DNA of 64,000 bases from Pseudomonas cyclaminis (lineage in GTDB: Bacteria; Pseudomonadota; Gammaproteobacteria; Pseudomonadales; Pseudomonadaceae). The notes beneath the pieces were generated by a model. The model saw only the letters and a program-made list of their open reading frames with translations, made no database searches and was not told where the DNA came from. The stretch is from assembly GCF_015163715.1 (NCBI RefSeq), contig NZ_JADDUM010000035.1:1-64000 (forward strand). Reading direction: 5' to 3'. Made by a program: the position numbers and the translations under genes. This document shows positions 1 through 7,563 of this stretch, in pieces; position 1 is the stretch's first letter; each line of letters begins with the position of its first letter.

Positions 1-1
1 A

Positions 2-34
2 AGAACCCCGTTCCAGGCTGTGCCGGACGCATGA
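2..34 (+). CDS. C-terminal end of a gene, probably cstA (partial)
   Basis: An open frame runs in from the window edge and ends at TGA 32-34, leaving only the tail RTPFQAVPDA. Its stop is followed 15 bases later by the ybdD-type gene, and in Pseudomonas and enterics the carbon-starvation peptide transporter CstA normally sits directly upstream of YbdD/YjiX. The assignment rests on that context alone. Ten residues are too few to recognise a family, and another frame here is also open, so the call is tentative. Confidence 0.3.
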   Translation, partial: RTPFQAVPDA

Positions 35-49
35 TCGAGGATTGCAACC

Positions 50-247
50 ATGTTCAATGACATCAGTCGCCTCGGTAAATACCTCGGTCAGGCCGCGCGC
101 CTGATGGTCGGCATGCCCGACTACGACACGTACGTCGAGCATATGCAAACCAAGCACCCGGACAAGCCGATGATGGACTACAAGGCGTTCTTCCGGGAAC
201 GCCAGGAAGCCCGTTACGGTGGCAAGGGTGGGCCCAAGTGCTGTTGA
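50..247 (+). CDS. YbdD/YjiX family small protein (DUF466)
   Basis: A 65-residue protein that matches the YbdD/YjiX family from end to end: an N-terminal [19 protein letters not shown] block, a central [11 protein letters not shown] segment and the typical C-terminal GGKGGPKCC with its cysteine pair. GAGG at 37-40 is a plausible ribosome binding site. Members are short cytoplasmic proteins encoded just after the peptide/pyruvate transporters CstA or BtsT, and they are thought to assist those transporters. The biochemical role is not settled. The 65-residue length is normal for the family. Confidence 0.9.
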   Translation: MFNDISRLGKYLGQAARLMVGMPDYDTYVEHMQTKHPDKPMMDYKAFFRERQEARYGGKGGPKCC

Positions 248-263
248 TTTAAGGTAACTCCCC

Positions 264-354
264 TGTGGGAGGGGGGCTTGCCCCCCGATAGCGGTGTATC
301 AGCCAGACATGTATCGACTGACACTCAGCCATCGGGGGCAAGCCCCCTCCCACA
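264..354. repeat. REPIN-like inverted pair of palindromic repeats
   Basis: Two inverted copies of a P. fluorescens-type intergenic palindrome face each other. The left arm (264-289) has the core GAGGGGGGCTTGCCCCCC. The right arm (331-354) carries GGGGGCAAGCCCCCTCCC, its near-exact reverse complement. About 40 bases separate them. This is the usual doublet layout of REP sequences in fluorescent pseudomonads, which are spread by a RAYT transposase. It fills most of the gap between ybdD and the antitoxin gene. Confidence 0.8.
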
Positions 355-371
355 TGGGGCCCCGGTGTATT

Positions 372-731
372 TCAAGGGTTGTGGTCGCCCGCCACCGGCG
401 CAATCGGCTGTACAGTCAGTTCCACACCTAACGCCAGCATCAGTTTCTGAATCGTCTCATAACGCGTTTTAGAACCGCCTTTCAGCGTTTTATACAGGCT
501 CTCGCGATTAACCCCCGCCGCCTCCGCCACCTTGTTCACACCCCGGGCCTTGGCGACCTCGGCAAGCGCTTTCATGAGCACCTGCGGGTCTTGAGACTTC
601 ATGCTTTGTGCAAGGTACGCACTGATGATCTCCGGGCTGTCGAGAAAGCGCGAAGCTTCATAGACGCTGGTGCCGGAGGTATCAAGATCGAGGATCGGCA
701 TGTCCTCCGGTTTAAATTTCGATTCGCTCAT
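372..731 (-). CDS. HigA-like XRE antitoxin of a toxin-antitoxin pair
   Basis: A 119-residue protein of the 'addiction module antidote' family. Residues about 50-100 form a helix-turn-helix: a KALAEVAKARGVNKVAEAAG-type first half followed by VNRESLYKTLKGGSKTRYET and a hydrophobic LMLALGVEL strand, as in HigA-type antitoxins. It lies one base downstream of the toxin gene, in toxin-first order, so the two should form one operon. The protein should bind and neutralise the toxin and repress the shared promoter. The N-terminal 40 residues (DMPILDLDTSGTSVYEASRF) resemble the short segment that usually precedes this domain. Confidence 0.88.
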   Translation of the reverse strand: MSESKFKPEDMPILDLDTSGTSVYEASRFLDSPEIISAYLAQSMKSQDPQVLMKALAEVAKARGVNKVAEAAGVNRESLYKTLKGGSKTRYETIQKLMLALGVELTVQPIAPVAGDHNP

Positions 732-732
732 C

Positions 733-1047
733 TCATTGACCTCTCAGGGCAGCGAGGATCTCTTTAGCCCGTTTGATTCCTCTGTTCTGGTCGGTTTTAT
801 CACTGCCCCAGAGCATCAGGTAAGCAGTGATACCCGTACGCACAAAATAAATCCTGTAGCCGGGCCCGACAAACACACGCATGTCACTCATCCCGTCGCC
901 AGCAGGCTCACAATCGCCAAAATTGTTTTCCTCGGCTCGGTCCAGCCGCGTCAGCACCGCTGTTTTGCCACACATATCTCTCATACCATCGAGCCACGTA
1001 TCGTTCGATGCACTGGGCGCAAGCGCCCTCCAGCGCAGCAGCAACAA
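733..1047 (-). CDS. RelE/ParE (HigB-like) toxin, possibly with altered N terminus
   Basis: The body matches the 'addiction module killer protein' branch of the RelE/ParE superfamily: WLDGMRD, then LTRLDRAEENNFGD, GDGMSDMRV, the GPGYRIYFVR strand and WGSDKTDQNRGIKRAKEI. Such toxins are ribosome-dependent mRNA interferases. The family normally starts 8-12 residues before WL..LRD with an xxFxxWL pattern. Here that stretch reads LAPSASNDTWL, an in-frame stop lies 12 bases upstream of the TTG used as start, and no ribosome binding site is obvious. The first residues may have been replaced or the true start may be internal, so activity is uncertain. Confidence 0.75.
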   Translation of the reverse strand: MLLLRWRALAPSASNDTWLDGMRDMCGKTAVLTRLDRAEENNFGDCEPAGDGMSDMRVFVGPGYRIYFVRTGITAYLMLWGSDKTDQNRGIKRAKEILAALRGQ

Positions 1048-1083
1048 GCTCTGCGCCTAAATGGCCATAACCTGGAGGCTACA

Positions 1084-1110
1084 GGGGTCAGGCTTTAGGG
1101 AGCTGACCCC
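1084..1110 (-). terminator. Stem-loop over the end of the small membrane protein gene
   Basis: Perfect 8-base arms GGGGTCAG (1084-1091) and CTGACCCC (1103-1110) overlap the stop codon of the minus-strand gene that begins at 1339. There is no clear T-run, so this may be a weak terminator or only a small repeat. Confidence 0.3.
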
Positions 1111-1339
1111 GATGACACCGCCGTTTCAGGAACAATCCCACCCCCAGCGCAACCGCAAAGATCGACAGCAACCCCAGGTCAGCCCCTCCTGGGCGGACCT
1201 GGCTTGCCGTCACGCAACCGACCGCCCCCCCCACCACCAGCAGCACCCCCAGCCACTTGCGAAGCAGGTACGGTTTAACAAACCGATCGAGCAGAAAAAA
1301 CAGCACCAGGGCCAAGACCAGCTGGGTAATTTCAGGCAT
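1088..1339 (-). CDS. Small two-helix membrane protein, function unknown
   Basis: An 83-residue protein with two predicted membrane helices: ITQLVLALVLFFLLDRF near the N terminus and GLLSIFAVALGVGLFL near the C terminus, with a third hydrophobic stretch (LGVLLVVGGAVGCV) between them. It ends in a basic RRCHRG tail. The second of two close ATGs (1339) is chosen because GGAG sits six bases upstream of it. It lies 12 bases after the 159-residue gene on the same strand and is probably co-transcribed. I do not recognise the family. Confidence 0.65.
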   Translation of the reverse strand: MPEITQLVLALVLFFLLDRFVKPYLLRKWLGVLLVVGGAVGCVTASQVRPGGADLGLLSIFAVALGVGLFLKRRCHRGQLPKA

Positions 1340-1351
1340 GTGCATCTCCAG

Positions 1352-1831
1352 TCAGGTCTTGATGATCAGTGTCGAGGCGCTGCGTTGCGGGCCAATGCCG
1401 CCGTTGACCTGCGCTTCGATGCTGACCAGCACGTCGCCGGCATGATAGGTGGGCAGGACCTCATTGGCATACATGCGCACACCCGCCCCGACAGGAACAC
1501 CCACGTAAGGGGAAGCCACAGCAGAAGTGGCGCCAGCGAAGGCACTGGCGGCCAGGTTAGCGATCTTGGTGCGCTGGGCATTGAGGGCGTCGCCCTGTTG
1601 CCGCGTCAGTGGCTTGGAGATGCCGATCATCATCACGCACGGCAGGCTCTTGGCCAACATTTTGTCGTACACCTCGACAACCTTGCTGTTGACCTCGTAG
1701 TGGGCACTTTTAGCCTCGCCAAAATGCAGCTCGCGCAGGCGTCCGCGTTCGCTGTCGGTGAGGGTGATCTGCGAAACGTTGAACACGATCCCGTGATTGC
1801 CCATGTATTGGAACGTCCCTTCGAACTTCAT
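1352..1831 (-). CDS. Hypothetical protein of 159 residues
   Basis: AAAGGA eight bases before the ATG at 1831 favours this start over the ATG three codons upstream. The N-terminal half is polar (MKFEGTFQYMGNHGIVFNVS, then RLRELHFGEAKSAHYEVNSK). The middle has an alanine-rich weakly hydrophobic stretch (IANLAASAFAGATSAVASPY) and the C-terminal part looks like a beta-strand domain (VLVSIEAQVNGGIG). No export signal is evident. It is the first gene of an apparent two-gene unit with the small membrane protein downstream. I cannot assign a function. Confidence 0.65.
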   Translation of the reverse strand: MKFEGTFQYMGNHGIVFNVSQITLTDSERGRLRELHFGEAKSAHYEVNSKVVEVYDKMLAKSLPCVMMIGISKPLTRQQGDALNAQRTKIANLAASAFAGATSAVASPYVGVPVGAGVRMYANEVLPTYHAGDVLVSIEAQVNGGIGPQRSASTLIIKT

Positions 1832-1967
1832 CGCACGCATCCTTTCGAGCCAAAGGCGGGGATTCTCTAGAAGGCGGGCAATGGATTCAAGGCAAAAAAA
1901 GCAAATGAGGAAATAGGGGTCAGGCCGGTCTCCCCTGTCGCGACCTTCCCCCCGGCGCTACTCCCGC

Positions 1968-2473
1968 TCACGCCCGCTTGGGCAACGTCCAATTCGGCCG
2001 GATGAAGTGGCAGGTATACCCGTTCGGTATCCGCTCCAGATAATCCTGATGCTCCGGCTCCGCCTCCCAAAACTCCCTGGCGGGCTCTATTTGCGTGACC
2101 ACACGCCCCGGCCACAGCGTGGAGGCATCCACGTCAGCCGCGGTATCTTCGGCAATATCCCTTTGCTGCTCGCTCAGGTAGTAAATCGCCGAACGATAGC
2201 TTGGCCCCAGATCATTGCCCTGCCGGTTAGGCGTGCTGGGGTCATGGATCTGGAAAAAGAACTCAAGAATCTGTCGGTAGGTGATCACCGCCGGGTCAAA
2301 CACAATCTCAATCGCTTCGGCATGGTTGCCATGGTTGCGGTAAGTGGCGTTCGGCACATCGCCACCGGTGTAGCCGACTCGCGTGTGCAGTACGCGGGGT
2401 AGCGTCGCAACAGGTCTTGCATGCCCCAGAAGCAGCCGCCGGCGAGGATAGCGGTTTCGGTTGGGTTGGTCAT
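1968..2473 (-). pseudogene. msrA: Peptide-methionine (S)-S-oxide reductase, frameshifted
   Basis: MsrA reduces methionine S-sulfoxide in proteins using thioredoxin. The 5' part encodes [20 protein letters not shown] with the catalytic GCFWG cysteine. The rest, [20 protein letters not shown] onward, sits in another frame and runs to the normal C terminus. Adding one base at about 2394 (CGCGGGG to CGCCGGGG on the plus strand) restores a 168-residue protein with [16 protein letters not shown] across the junction, the usual length of this class. The frame break is therefore a single deletion, either a true lesion or a sequencing error. The gene stands alone. Confidence 0.88.
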
Positions 2474-2790
2474 GGTCTGTCCTTGCGGTTGATGGAGACA
2501 GGGTAGTTATGGGGTGATGTTGGGCAATACCAAGGTGAATCAAGGAAAAACAGGGCAGCAGCCTGATACCCGTCAGTCAAGGACGAACACCCTACCTGTG
2601 GCGGAAAGCGGGATGGCGTTGCAGCACAAGCACAAGTCCTACAATAAACCTCGGCGTCTTGCTCCGTTGTCTACAGTTGCGTCAGAATCCGCCGGCTTTG
2701 TGTGTTTCCCCGGTCTACTAACCTGCGTACAGCCGCCACCCTCTCGTTTAGTAGCGAAACGGTGTTGGCCCTAAAACAGGTACAACACAC
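2474..2790. other. Intergenic region, 317 bases, with a dispersed repeat and a possible structured element
   Basis: This region separates msrA from a short DUF6124-like gene. It holds a 41-base repeat copy at 2562-2602 (listed separately). Near the 3' end is a potential hairpin in which CGTTT and AAACG flank a short loop inside GCCGCCACC...GGTGTTGGC, about 2730-2772, just before the start codon at 2791. The hairpin could be an untranslated-leader structure. I see no other open frame with a ribosome binding site. Confidence 0.4.
2562..2602 (+). repeat. Dispersed intergenic repeat, copy 1
   Basis: This 41-base stretch aligns without gaps to 5692-5732. Both contain GTCAGTCAAGG, then CGAACAC, then CCT and TGGC at the same spacing. 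It looks like a short dispersed sequence associated with the genus's REP elements. Confidence 0.55.
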
Positions 2791-2943
2791 ATGTTCAAAG
2801 TCACGCCGAACCCTCCGAACGGTCTGGACCTGAAGTTTAATCAGGCGGCGCATCGTGCAATTGATCACTACCTCAACGCGGGTGCCGAACCGCCAGAGCA
2901 GCCTCACACGCCTTCACCTGATTCCGCCCTCTACCGACATTAA
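2791..2943 (+). CDS. Short DUF6124-like protein (50 residues)
   Basis: The start MFKVTPNPPNG, followed by FNQAAHRAIDHYLNAG, matches the N-terminal half of the abundant Pseudomonas DUF6124 family as I know it (MFKVTPNPP..., then a KL/AAERALDHYL helix). Those proteins usually continue to about 110-120 residues with a second helical half. Here the frame stops after SPDSALYRH at TAA 2941-2943, so this is either a truncated copy or a short variant. The family's function is unknown. The gene ends 10 bases before the lipoprotein gene and may be co-transcribed with it. Confidence 0.6.
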   Translation: MFKVTPNPPNGLDLKFNQAAHRAIDHYLNAGAEPPEQPHTPSPDSALYRH

Positions 2944-2953
2944 TAAGGAAATT

Positions 2954-3463
2954 ATGAAGCCTCTTTACCTGTGTTCAATTCTGCTGCTTGCAGGCTGCGC
3001 GCCGGCACCGAAATACCTTGTGCCTGCGGGGGCGCCTCAGGCGCTTATCCGCAGTGAATTGGTATCGATGGAAAATTATCGAAACGGCGTGTCTCTGGTC
3101 GAGGCGCCTGCCATCGGCTGCAAATACGGCAGAACCGTGGCAACTGCGCCGGGAGGGCAGTTAGTTTCCGTTTATAAGAATGTGTCGACACCGGCAGGTT
3201 TTTTTCCGATTGAAGCCGGCAAGCCGCTGCACTTGGTGATGCGCGGCTCGGCCAATGCCAATCGCTCGTGCAGCGTAGGATTTGTCAGCGAATTTGCGCC
3301 GGGCGCACGGTATGTGATCAAAGGGGGAATCGTCGATAACCCGGGCGCGCTGAGCGGTTGTTACATTGACATTTTCAATGTCGATTCGGGCGCACGCGTC
3401 CCCATCGCCGACGAGCCGAAAATGGACCGAAATTGTGCGCTGGACCGACTACCGACGCTCTAA
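2954..3463 (+). CDS. Putative lipoprotein, 169 residues
   Basis: The protein begins MKPLYLCSILLLAGCAPAPK, a textbook lipoprotein signal with lipobox LLAGC, so it should be exported and lipidated at Cys15. AAGGAA (2945-2950) just before the ATG is its ribosome binding site. The mature part has four further cysteines (GCKYG, RSCSVG, SGCYID, RNCALD), which may form disulfides in the periplasm, and an overall beta-rich composition. I recognise no family. An in-frame start about 100 bases upstream is possible but would bury the signal peptide, so it is rejected. Confidence 0.75.
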   Translation: MKPLYLCSILLLAGCAPAPKYLVPAGAPQALIRSELVSMENYRNGVSLVEAPAIGCKYGRTVATAPGGQLVSVYKNVSTPAGFFPIEAGKPLHLVMRGSANANRSCSVGFVSEFAPGARYVIKGGIVDNPGALSGCYIDIFNVDSGARVPIADEPKMDRNCALDRLPTL

Positions 3464-3622
3464 ATGGAATCGCAGGGGGGCTCGCCCCCATTTGCGTTCG
3501 ACTTACATACCGCGTCCATCCGTCGCATCCCCTCCCCACCCCCTCCTGCCCCAAGCTCGCCCGCCGATACCCTGAGTATCCACACGCCTCGCCGCGTGCC
3601 CCCACTCGACCGAGCTCACCCC

Positions 3623-5644
3623 ATGAACCCACTCTCTCTCCTGAAAAAATCCCGACCCTCGCGCCAAGGCACCGCCACCCTCACCAGCACCGCCAACGAG
3701 CTGGATGCCGGCCTCACCGCCCTGCGCATCACCCCCACCCTGGTCACCGGTTTTATCTCGCCACACCTGGACATTGACCAGATCGCCGCCAAGCTCAAGC
3801 GCCGCTTCCCCCACTCCACTATCAGCCTGTGCACCACCTCCGGCGAGCTGTGCAATGCGCCCAATTCGTTGTATTGCGCCACGGGCGAGCGCTGGGATCG
3901 GATCGTGTTGCAGCTGTTCGACGACAGCGTGATTGCCTCGGCCGAAGTGGTGATGGTGCCGCTTGAGTGTGAGGACATTCGTAGGGGCGGCAAGCGGTTG
4001 GGGATGCAGGAGCGGATTGCCAAGTTGGTGGGGCATATCAAGCGGGTACAGGTACGTACGTCGATTGATCATCGCGATACGTTGGCTTATGTGGTGTTCG
4101 ATGGGTTGTCGGCGTCGGAGTCGTTTTTTATGGAAGCGCTGTACGAGTCGGGGCGGTTTCCGTGTTTGTTTGTAGGGGGATCGGCCGGGGGTAAGTCGGA
4201 TTTCCAGAAGACGCTGATACATGACGGCCAGCGCAGTTATCAGAACCATGCGCAGATTGTGTTCCTGAAGACGGCGGCCCATGTGCGGTTTGGGGTGTTC
4301 AAGAGCCAAAATTTCAAACCGGCGGATTTGACCTTCAGTGTGCTGACGGCGTCGGTGGAGGATCGCACTATTGACCAGGTGATCGACAGTAGCGGCAATA
4401 TCAAGAGCATGGTGCAGGCGCTGTGTGATGCGTTCAATTGCACGCCCCAGGCGTTGGAGTCGAAGCTGGCGGATTATTCGTTTGCAATCCGGGTGGGCAG
4501 TGAGTTGTTTGTGCGTTCCATCGCCCGTATCGACTTCGAGCAGCAGATCGTGCAGTTGTTTTGCGACGTGGCACCCGGTGAGGAATTGGTGATGGTGCGG
4601 CGTACGCCGTTGCGGGAGGCGACGCGGCTGGACTATGAGCAGTTCTTGCGCGGCAAGGGCGGCCAACCGGTGGCGGGGATTTTGAATGACTGCATTTTGC
4701 GCCGGCTCAACAACGGCGCCGAGTTGGGCAGCATGGCCGGGACGTTTGGCGATGTGCCGTTGGCGGGATTTTCGACCTTTGGGGAGATCCTGGGGCTGAA
4801 CCTGAACCAGACGCTGACAGCGATTTTCTTCTTTCGGGTCGCCAAGGGCGTGGGTTTCACGGACGAGTATGTGGACAATTTCATTGCCCACTACGGCGAG
4901 TTCAAGGCGTTTTTCCTACGGCGCCAGGTGAAGAAGCTGGCAGGGTTGAACCATGTGGTGGTCAAGCAGATTGCTGCGTTCAAGAACAATGATTTCTCCA
5001 ACACCCTGAACACCCGCGGGCTGGACAGCAATATCCTGCCGGTGTTCGAAGGCCTGGCCGACCTGGGCCAGGTGCTGGCCCAGGCCGAGCAACAGCAGGA
5101 GGAAATCGCGGCGCAGCTCAAGCATTACTCCGGGGAGTTGCACGCCTCGATGGATGACCTGGTGGGCACCATCGACCAACAGAACAGCGTGTCGGCCCAG
5201 GCCGGTGCCACGGTGGAGGGGCTGTCGAGCCAGGCGGACGTGGCGGTGGAAGGTGCGCGCACACTGGCCGGGTCGAGTTTGCGGATTCAGTCGATTGTGC
5301 AGGTGATCCAGCAGATCGCCGGGCAGACCAACTTGCTGGCGCTCAACGCGGCCATTGAAGCGGCGCGGGCGGGCGACCTGGGCCGGGGTTTTGCGGTGGT
5401 GGCGGACGAGGTGCGCAAGCTGGCCGAGATTACGCGCAAGAATGCTGCGGAAATTGGCGTGGATATTGACCTGCTGTCGAGTGAGATCCAGCGGGTGGCA
5501 CAGCAGATTGAAGACCAGTCCACCGGGGTGGGCGCGCTGCGCGAGATGCTCGATGCGCTGGAAGCGTCCAGCCGTGCGACGGAGGGCACGGCGCAGCGCA
5601 CCAAAACCATCGCGGATACCTTGACGGGGCTGACCCACGCGTAG
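3623..5644 (+). CDS. Soluble FIST-domain methyl-accepting chemotaxis protein
   Basis: A 673-residue transducer. Residues about 35-230 form a FIST_N sensor ([20 protein letters not shown], then a TTSGELCN turn and FVGGSAGG) and about 230-395 a FIST_C domain ending [17 protein letters not shown]. After a helical linker the C-terminal MCP signalling domain carries the hairpin-tip signature [17 protein letters not shown] at about 567-583, followed by [14 protein letters not shown]. No transmembrane segment is visible and no HAMP is obvious, so the receptor is probably cytoplasmic. FIST domains are thought to sense small molecules such as amino acids. The tail has no CheR-binding pentapeptide. The first ATG preceding NPLSLLKK is chosen because the upstream in-frame stretch is proline-rich non-coding-like sequence. 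Confidence 0.88.
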   Translation: MNPLSLLKKSRPSRQGTATLTSTANELDAGLTALRITPTLVTGFISPHLDIDQIAAKLKRRFPHSTISLCTTSGELCNAPNSLYCATGERWDRIVLQLFDDSVIASAEVVMVPLECEDIRRGGKRLGMQERIAKLVGHIKRVQVRTSIDHRDTLAYVVFDGLSASESFFMEALYESGRFPCLFVGGSAGGKSDFQKTLIHDGQRSYQNHAQIVFLKTAAHVRFGVFKSQNFKPADLTFSVLTASVEDRTIDQVIDSSGNIKSMVQALCDAFNCTPQALESKLADYSFAIRVGSELFVRSIARIDFEQQIVQLFCDVAPGEELVMVRRTPLREATRLDYEQFLRGKGGQPVAGILNDCILRRLNNGAELGSMAGTFGDVPLAGFSTFGEILGLNLNQTLTAIFFFRVAKGVGFTDEYVDNFIAHYGEFKAFFLRRQVKKLAGLNHVVVKQIAAFKNNDFSNTLNTRGLDSNILPVFEGLADLGQVLAQAEQQQEEIAAQLKHYSGELHASMDDLVGTIDQQNSVSAQAGATVEGLSSQADVAVEGARTLAGSSLRIQSIVQVIQQIAGQTNLLALNAAIEAARAGDLGRGFAVVADEVRKLAEITRKNAAEIGVDIDLLSSEIQRVAQQIEDQSTGVGALREMLDALEASSRATEGTAQRTKTIADTLTGLTHA

Positions 5645-5691
5645 CGGTTCTTAAGGCGAGCGAACACCAACCTTTATGGTGAGCGGGCTTG

Positions 5692-5732
5692 CCCTAATGC
5701 CAGTCAGTCAAGGTCGAACACTGTGCCTATGG
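5692..5732 (+). repeat. Dispersed intergenic repeat, copy 2, next to a half REP
   Basis: This is the partner of 2562-2602 (GTCAGTCAAGG, CGAACAC, CCT and TGGC conserved in register). Immediately before it, 5677-5692 carries GGTGAGCGGGCTTGCC, the core of a REP palindrome without its second arm. Together they occupy most of the gap between the chemoreceptor gene and the next gene. Confidence 0.55.
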
Positions 5733-5791
5733 CCGCCGCCCGATCTTTATTATGCTATTCACCATGCATCCACACTGAACGGACAGCTCTT

Positions 5792-6130
5792 ATGAAGTTG
5801 GGTCGTGCACGAACGTTGCTTCAAGAAGGTATAAAGCGTGAGGCTCCGATTGAAAGCCTCATCCACGTTCTCGAAGCCTCGGTAGAGCTGATCGGCCTTC
5901 CGGACAATGACTTCAGCTGGTCGAGTTGGGAAGACGAGGCACAGGCAAAGGCCGAACTGATGGGTTTGATCGGCGTGCTCAAATCGGGCGGCTTGCCCAG
6001 ACAGCTGGATGTGGCCGTTCTGTTTACCGTCACCGGCCCCCTGCAAGAACTCAGCCTCAGTAGCGGCTGGGCAAATACCTTCCTCAAGTTGGCGGATAGA
6101 TACGATGAAGTGGAAGCGTTGCTGTGGTGA
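5792..6130 (+). CDS. Hypothetical protein, 112 residues, all-helical
   Basis: The protein runs MKLGRARTLLQEGIKREAPI to DRYDEVEALLW and looks like a compact helical cytoplasmic protein. The central SWSSWEDEAQAKAELMGLIG and the LPRQLDVAVLFTVTGPLQEL segment give it a regular helix-turn-helix-like pattern without being a recognisable DNA-binding motif. The ATG at 5792 is favoured over an upstream TTG-type start because the upstream codons encode a low-complexity stretch. The gene is followed at its stop codon by an inverted repeat. I recall similar small proteins in other pseudomonads but no function. Confidence 0.65.
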   Translation: MKLGRARTLLQEGIKREAPIESLIHVLEASVELIGLPDNDFSWSSWEDEAQAKAELMGLIGVLKSGGLPRQLDVAVLFTVTGPLQELSLSSGWANTFLKLADRYDEVEALLW

Positions 6131-6168
6131 GCGGGCTTGTCGAATCGTCGCACCGCCCGCTCACCACA
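6123..6168. repeat. REP-type palindrome overlapping a stop codon
   Basis: Perfect 14-base arms TGTGGTGAGCGGGC (6123-6136) and GCCCGCTCACCACA (6155-6168) flank an 18-base loop. The core GTGAGCGGGCTTG is the same as at 5677. The left arm overlaps the TGA of the preceding gene, so the hairpin may also stop transcription or protect the mRNA end. Confidence 0.7.
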
Positions 6169-6278
6169 AAAGCCACGGCGACCCGAGCCCAAAAAGACGA
6201 TACGATCGCGCTCGCCCGCGAGGCTTACGCAATACCGTAACCCACGAAGCTTCGATCCCATCAAGGAAGATAAAAACA

Positions 6279-7319
6279 ATGAGAACGGCTTTCTGCGCCC
6301 TATTCCTGCTGTGCTTGACCGCTCCTACCTTCGCTGACGAAAGCCCCATCGGCTTCAAAACCACCCTGCTGCCCGATACCCACAACCAGCGTCCACTTGA
6401 GTTGGCCGTCTGGTACCCCGCCACCACCACCGCTCAACCGCAGATGATCGCCGACAATGCAGTCTTCATCGGCGCCCTCGCCGTGCCCGCTGCGCCACCG
6501 GCCAGCGGTGAACATCCCCTGGTCGTGCTCTCCCACGGCTACGGCGGCAACTGGGGTAAACAGGTGTGGCTGGCCAGTGCGTTGGCCCATCAGGGTTATA
6601 TCGTCGCGGCGGTCAATCACCCCGGCACCACCACCAAGGACCGCAGCCCGCAAGCCGCCGCGCAGTTATGGCAACGCCCGGCGGACCTGAGCCGGGCTAT
6701 CGATGCGGTGTTGGCTCAGCCCGCCCAATTTGGCGCGGTAGCGAGCAAACAGATCGCCGCCGTGGGCCATTCCCTCGGCGGCTGGACCGTGCTGGCAATC
6801 GCCGGGGCGCGCTTCGATCCTGATCTCTTCGCCAGGGAGTGCAGCACCTACCCCAAGCTGGGCGGTTGCATCGGCTACCACGAGATGAACCCTGCCGCCA
6901 CGCCAGCGGGCAAGGCCAGGCTGGCTGCTGATTTGAGGGACAAACGTGTCACCGCCATTGTGTCGTTGGACCTGGGCCTGTCGCGCGGCTTCACCGACGC
7001 CAGCCTCGCCGCCTTGCCAGTGCCGGCGCTGGTAATTGCGGGGGGTGTGCCAACGGAGGATATGACACCTGAATTGGAGTCCGCGGATATGGTCCGGCGG
7101 ATGGCAAAAGCTTCGACGCAATATGTGGAGATTGCCGACGCTACCCACTTCAGCTTCATGTCGATCTGCAAGCCAGGGGCGATTGCCTTGATTGAAGAGA
7201 GCTCGCCGGGGGATGGCATGATTTGCCGGGATGGCGAAGGGGCTCGGGCGCGAGGGGTAATTCAGCAGCAGATTGTGGGGCTGATTACTGGGTTTTTGGG
7301 GCGAGCAGACAACAATTAA
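6279..7319 (+). CDS. Secreted alpha/beta hydrolase (PAF-acetylhydrolase/dienelactone hydrolase-like)
   Basis: A 346-residue protein with a signal peptide (MRTAFCALFLLCLTAPTFA, cleavage before DESPIG). The alpha/beta-hydrolase fold is shown by the strand-turn HPLVVLSHGYGGNWG (oxyanion region), the nucleophile elbow AVGHSLGG around residue 163, and a candidate catalytic histidine in DATHFSF near residue 288. The start LPDTHNQRPLELAVWYPA is typical of the PAF-acetylhydrolase-like branch of periplasmic Pseudomonas hydrolases. The substrate is likely a small ester or lactone but cannot be told from sequence. The start chosen is the ATG before the signal peptide; upstream in-frame codons are not signal-like. 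It is monocistronic. Confidence 0.85.
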   Translation: MRTAFCALFLLCLTAPTFADESPIGFKTTLLPDTHNQRPLELAVWYPATTTAQPQMIADNAVFIGALAVPAAPPASGEHPLVVLSHGYGGNWGKQVWLASALAHQGYIVAAVNHPGTTTKDRSPQAAAQLWQRPADLSRAIDAVLAQPAQFGAVASKQIAAVGHSLGGWTVLAIAGARFDPDLFARECSTYPKLGGCIGYHEMNPAATPAGKARLAADLRDKRVTAIVSLDLGLSRGFTDASLAALPVPALVIAGGVPTEDMTPELESADMVRRMAKASTQYVEIADATHFSFMSICKPGAIALIEESSPGDGMICRDGEGARARGVIQQQIVGLITGFLGRADNN

Positions 7320-7344
7320 AAGAAAGTGCTACCCAAGAAAAAAA

Positions 7345-7401
7345 TGCATCGAATACGGTGCACTTAATCAGTTAAATCAAAAATGCACCGTATAGGATGC
7401 A
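7345..7401. promoter_or_regulatory. Two-arm operator upstream of the XRE regulator remnant
   Basis: Two inverted 18-base arms, TGCATCGAATACGGTGCA (7345-7362) and TGCACCGTATAGGATGCA (7384-7401), match at 16 of 18 positions when one is reverse-complemented. Each arm is itself bounded by TGCA. The right arm ends five bases before the ATG of the XRE gene. This is the arrangement expected for an autoregulatory HipB-like repressor binding two sites. That a repressor binds here is inferred. Confidence 0.7.
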
Positions 7402-7406
7402 AAAAA

Positions 7407-7562
7407 ATGAATGACTTGGGGACCCTTATTAAAAATCTGCGCAAGGCAGCCGGTCTTTCACAAAGCCAACTTGCGCAACGGCACGGAATGAGCCGTGCAA
7501 CTATTTCAGGCATCGAGAACAACACCATACCTGAAGTAGGGATGCGCAAGGCCCAAACGTAA
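7407..7562 (+). pseudogene. XRE/HipB-like helix-turn-helix regulator, truncated
   Basis: The 51-residue frame MNDLGTLIKNLRKAAGLSQS continues QLAQRHGMSRATISGIENNT, a complete Cro/CI-type helix-turn-helix. After the family-typical lead-in IPEVGMRK it stops at TAA instead of continuing into the usual LLELLGYEL strand. Related regulators continue 15-40 residues beyond this and are often followed by hipA or another toxin gene. Here no HipA follows. The intact operator just upstream argues that this was a functional autoregulated gene. It may still make a short DNA-binding protein. Confidence 0.6.
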
Positions 7563-7563
7563 G

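Noticed and set aside
264..354. Palindromic repeats as a CRISPR array
   Set aside because: There are only two inverted copies with no regular spacers; they match P. fluorescens REP doublets.
3503..4891. 462-codon open frame on the minus strand
   Set aside because: It is antisense to the FIST chemoreceptor and has no recognisable domain.
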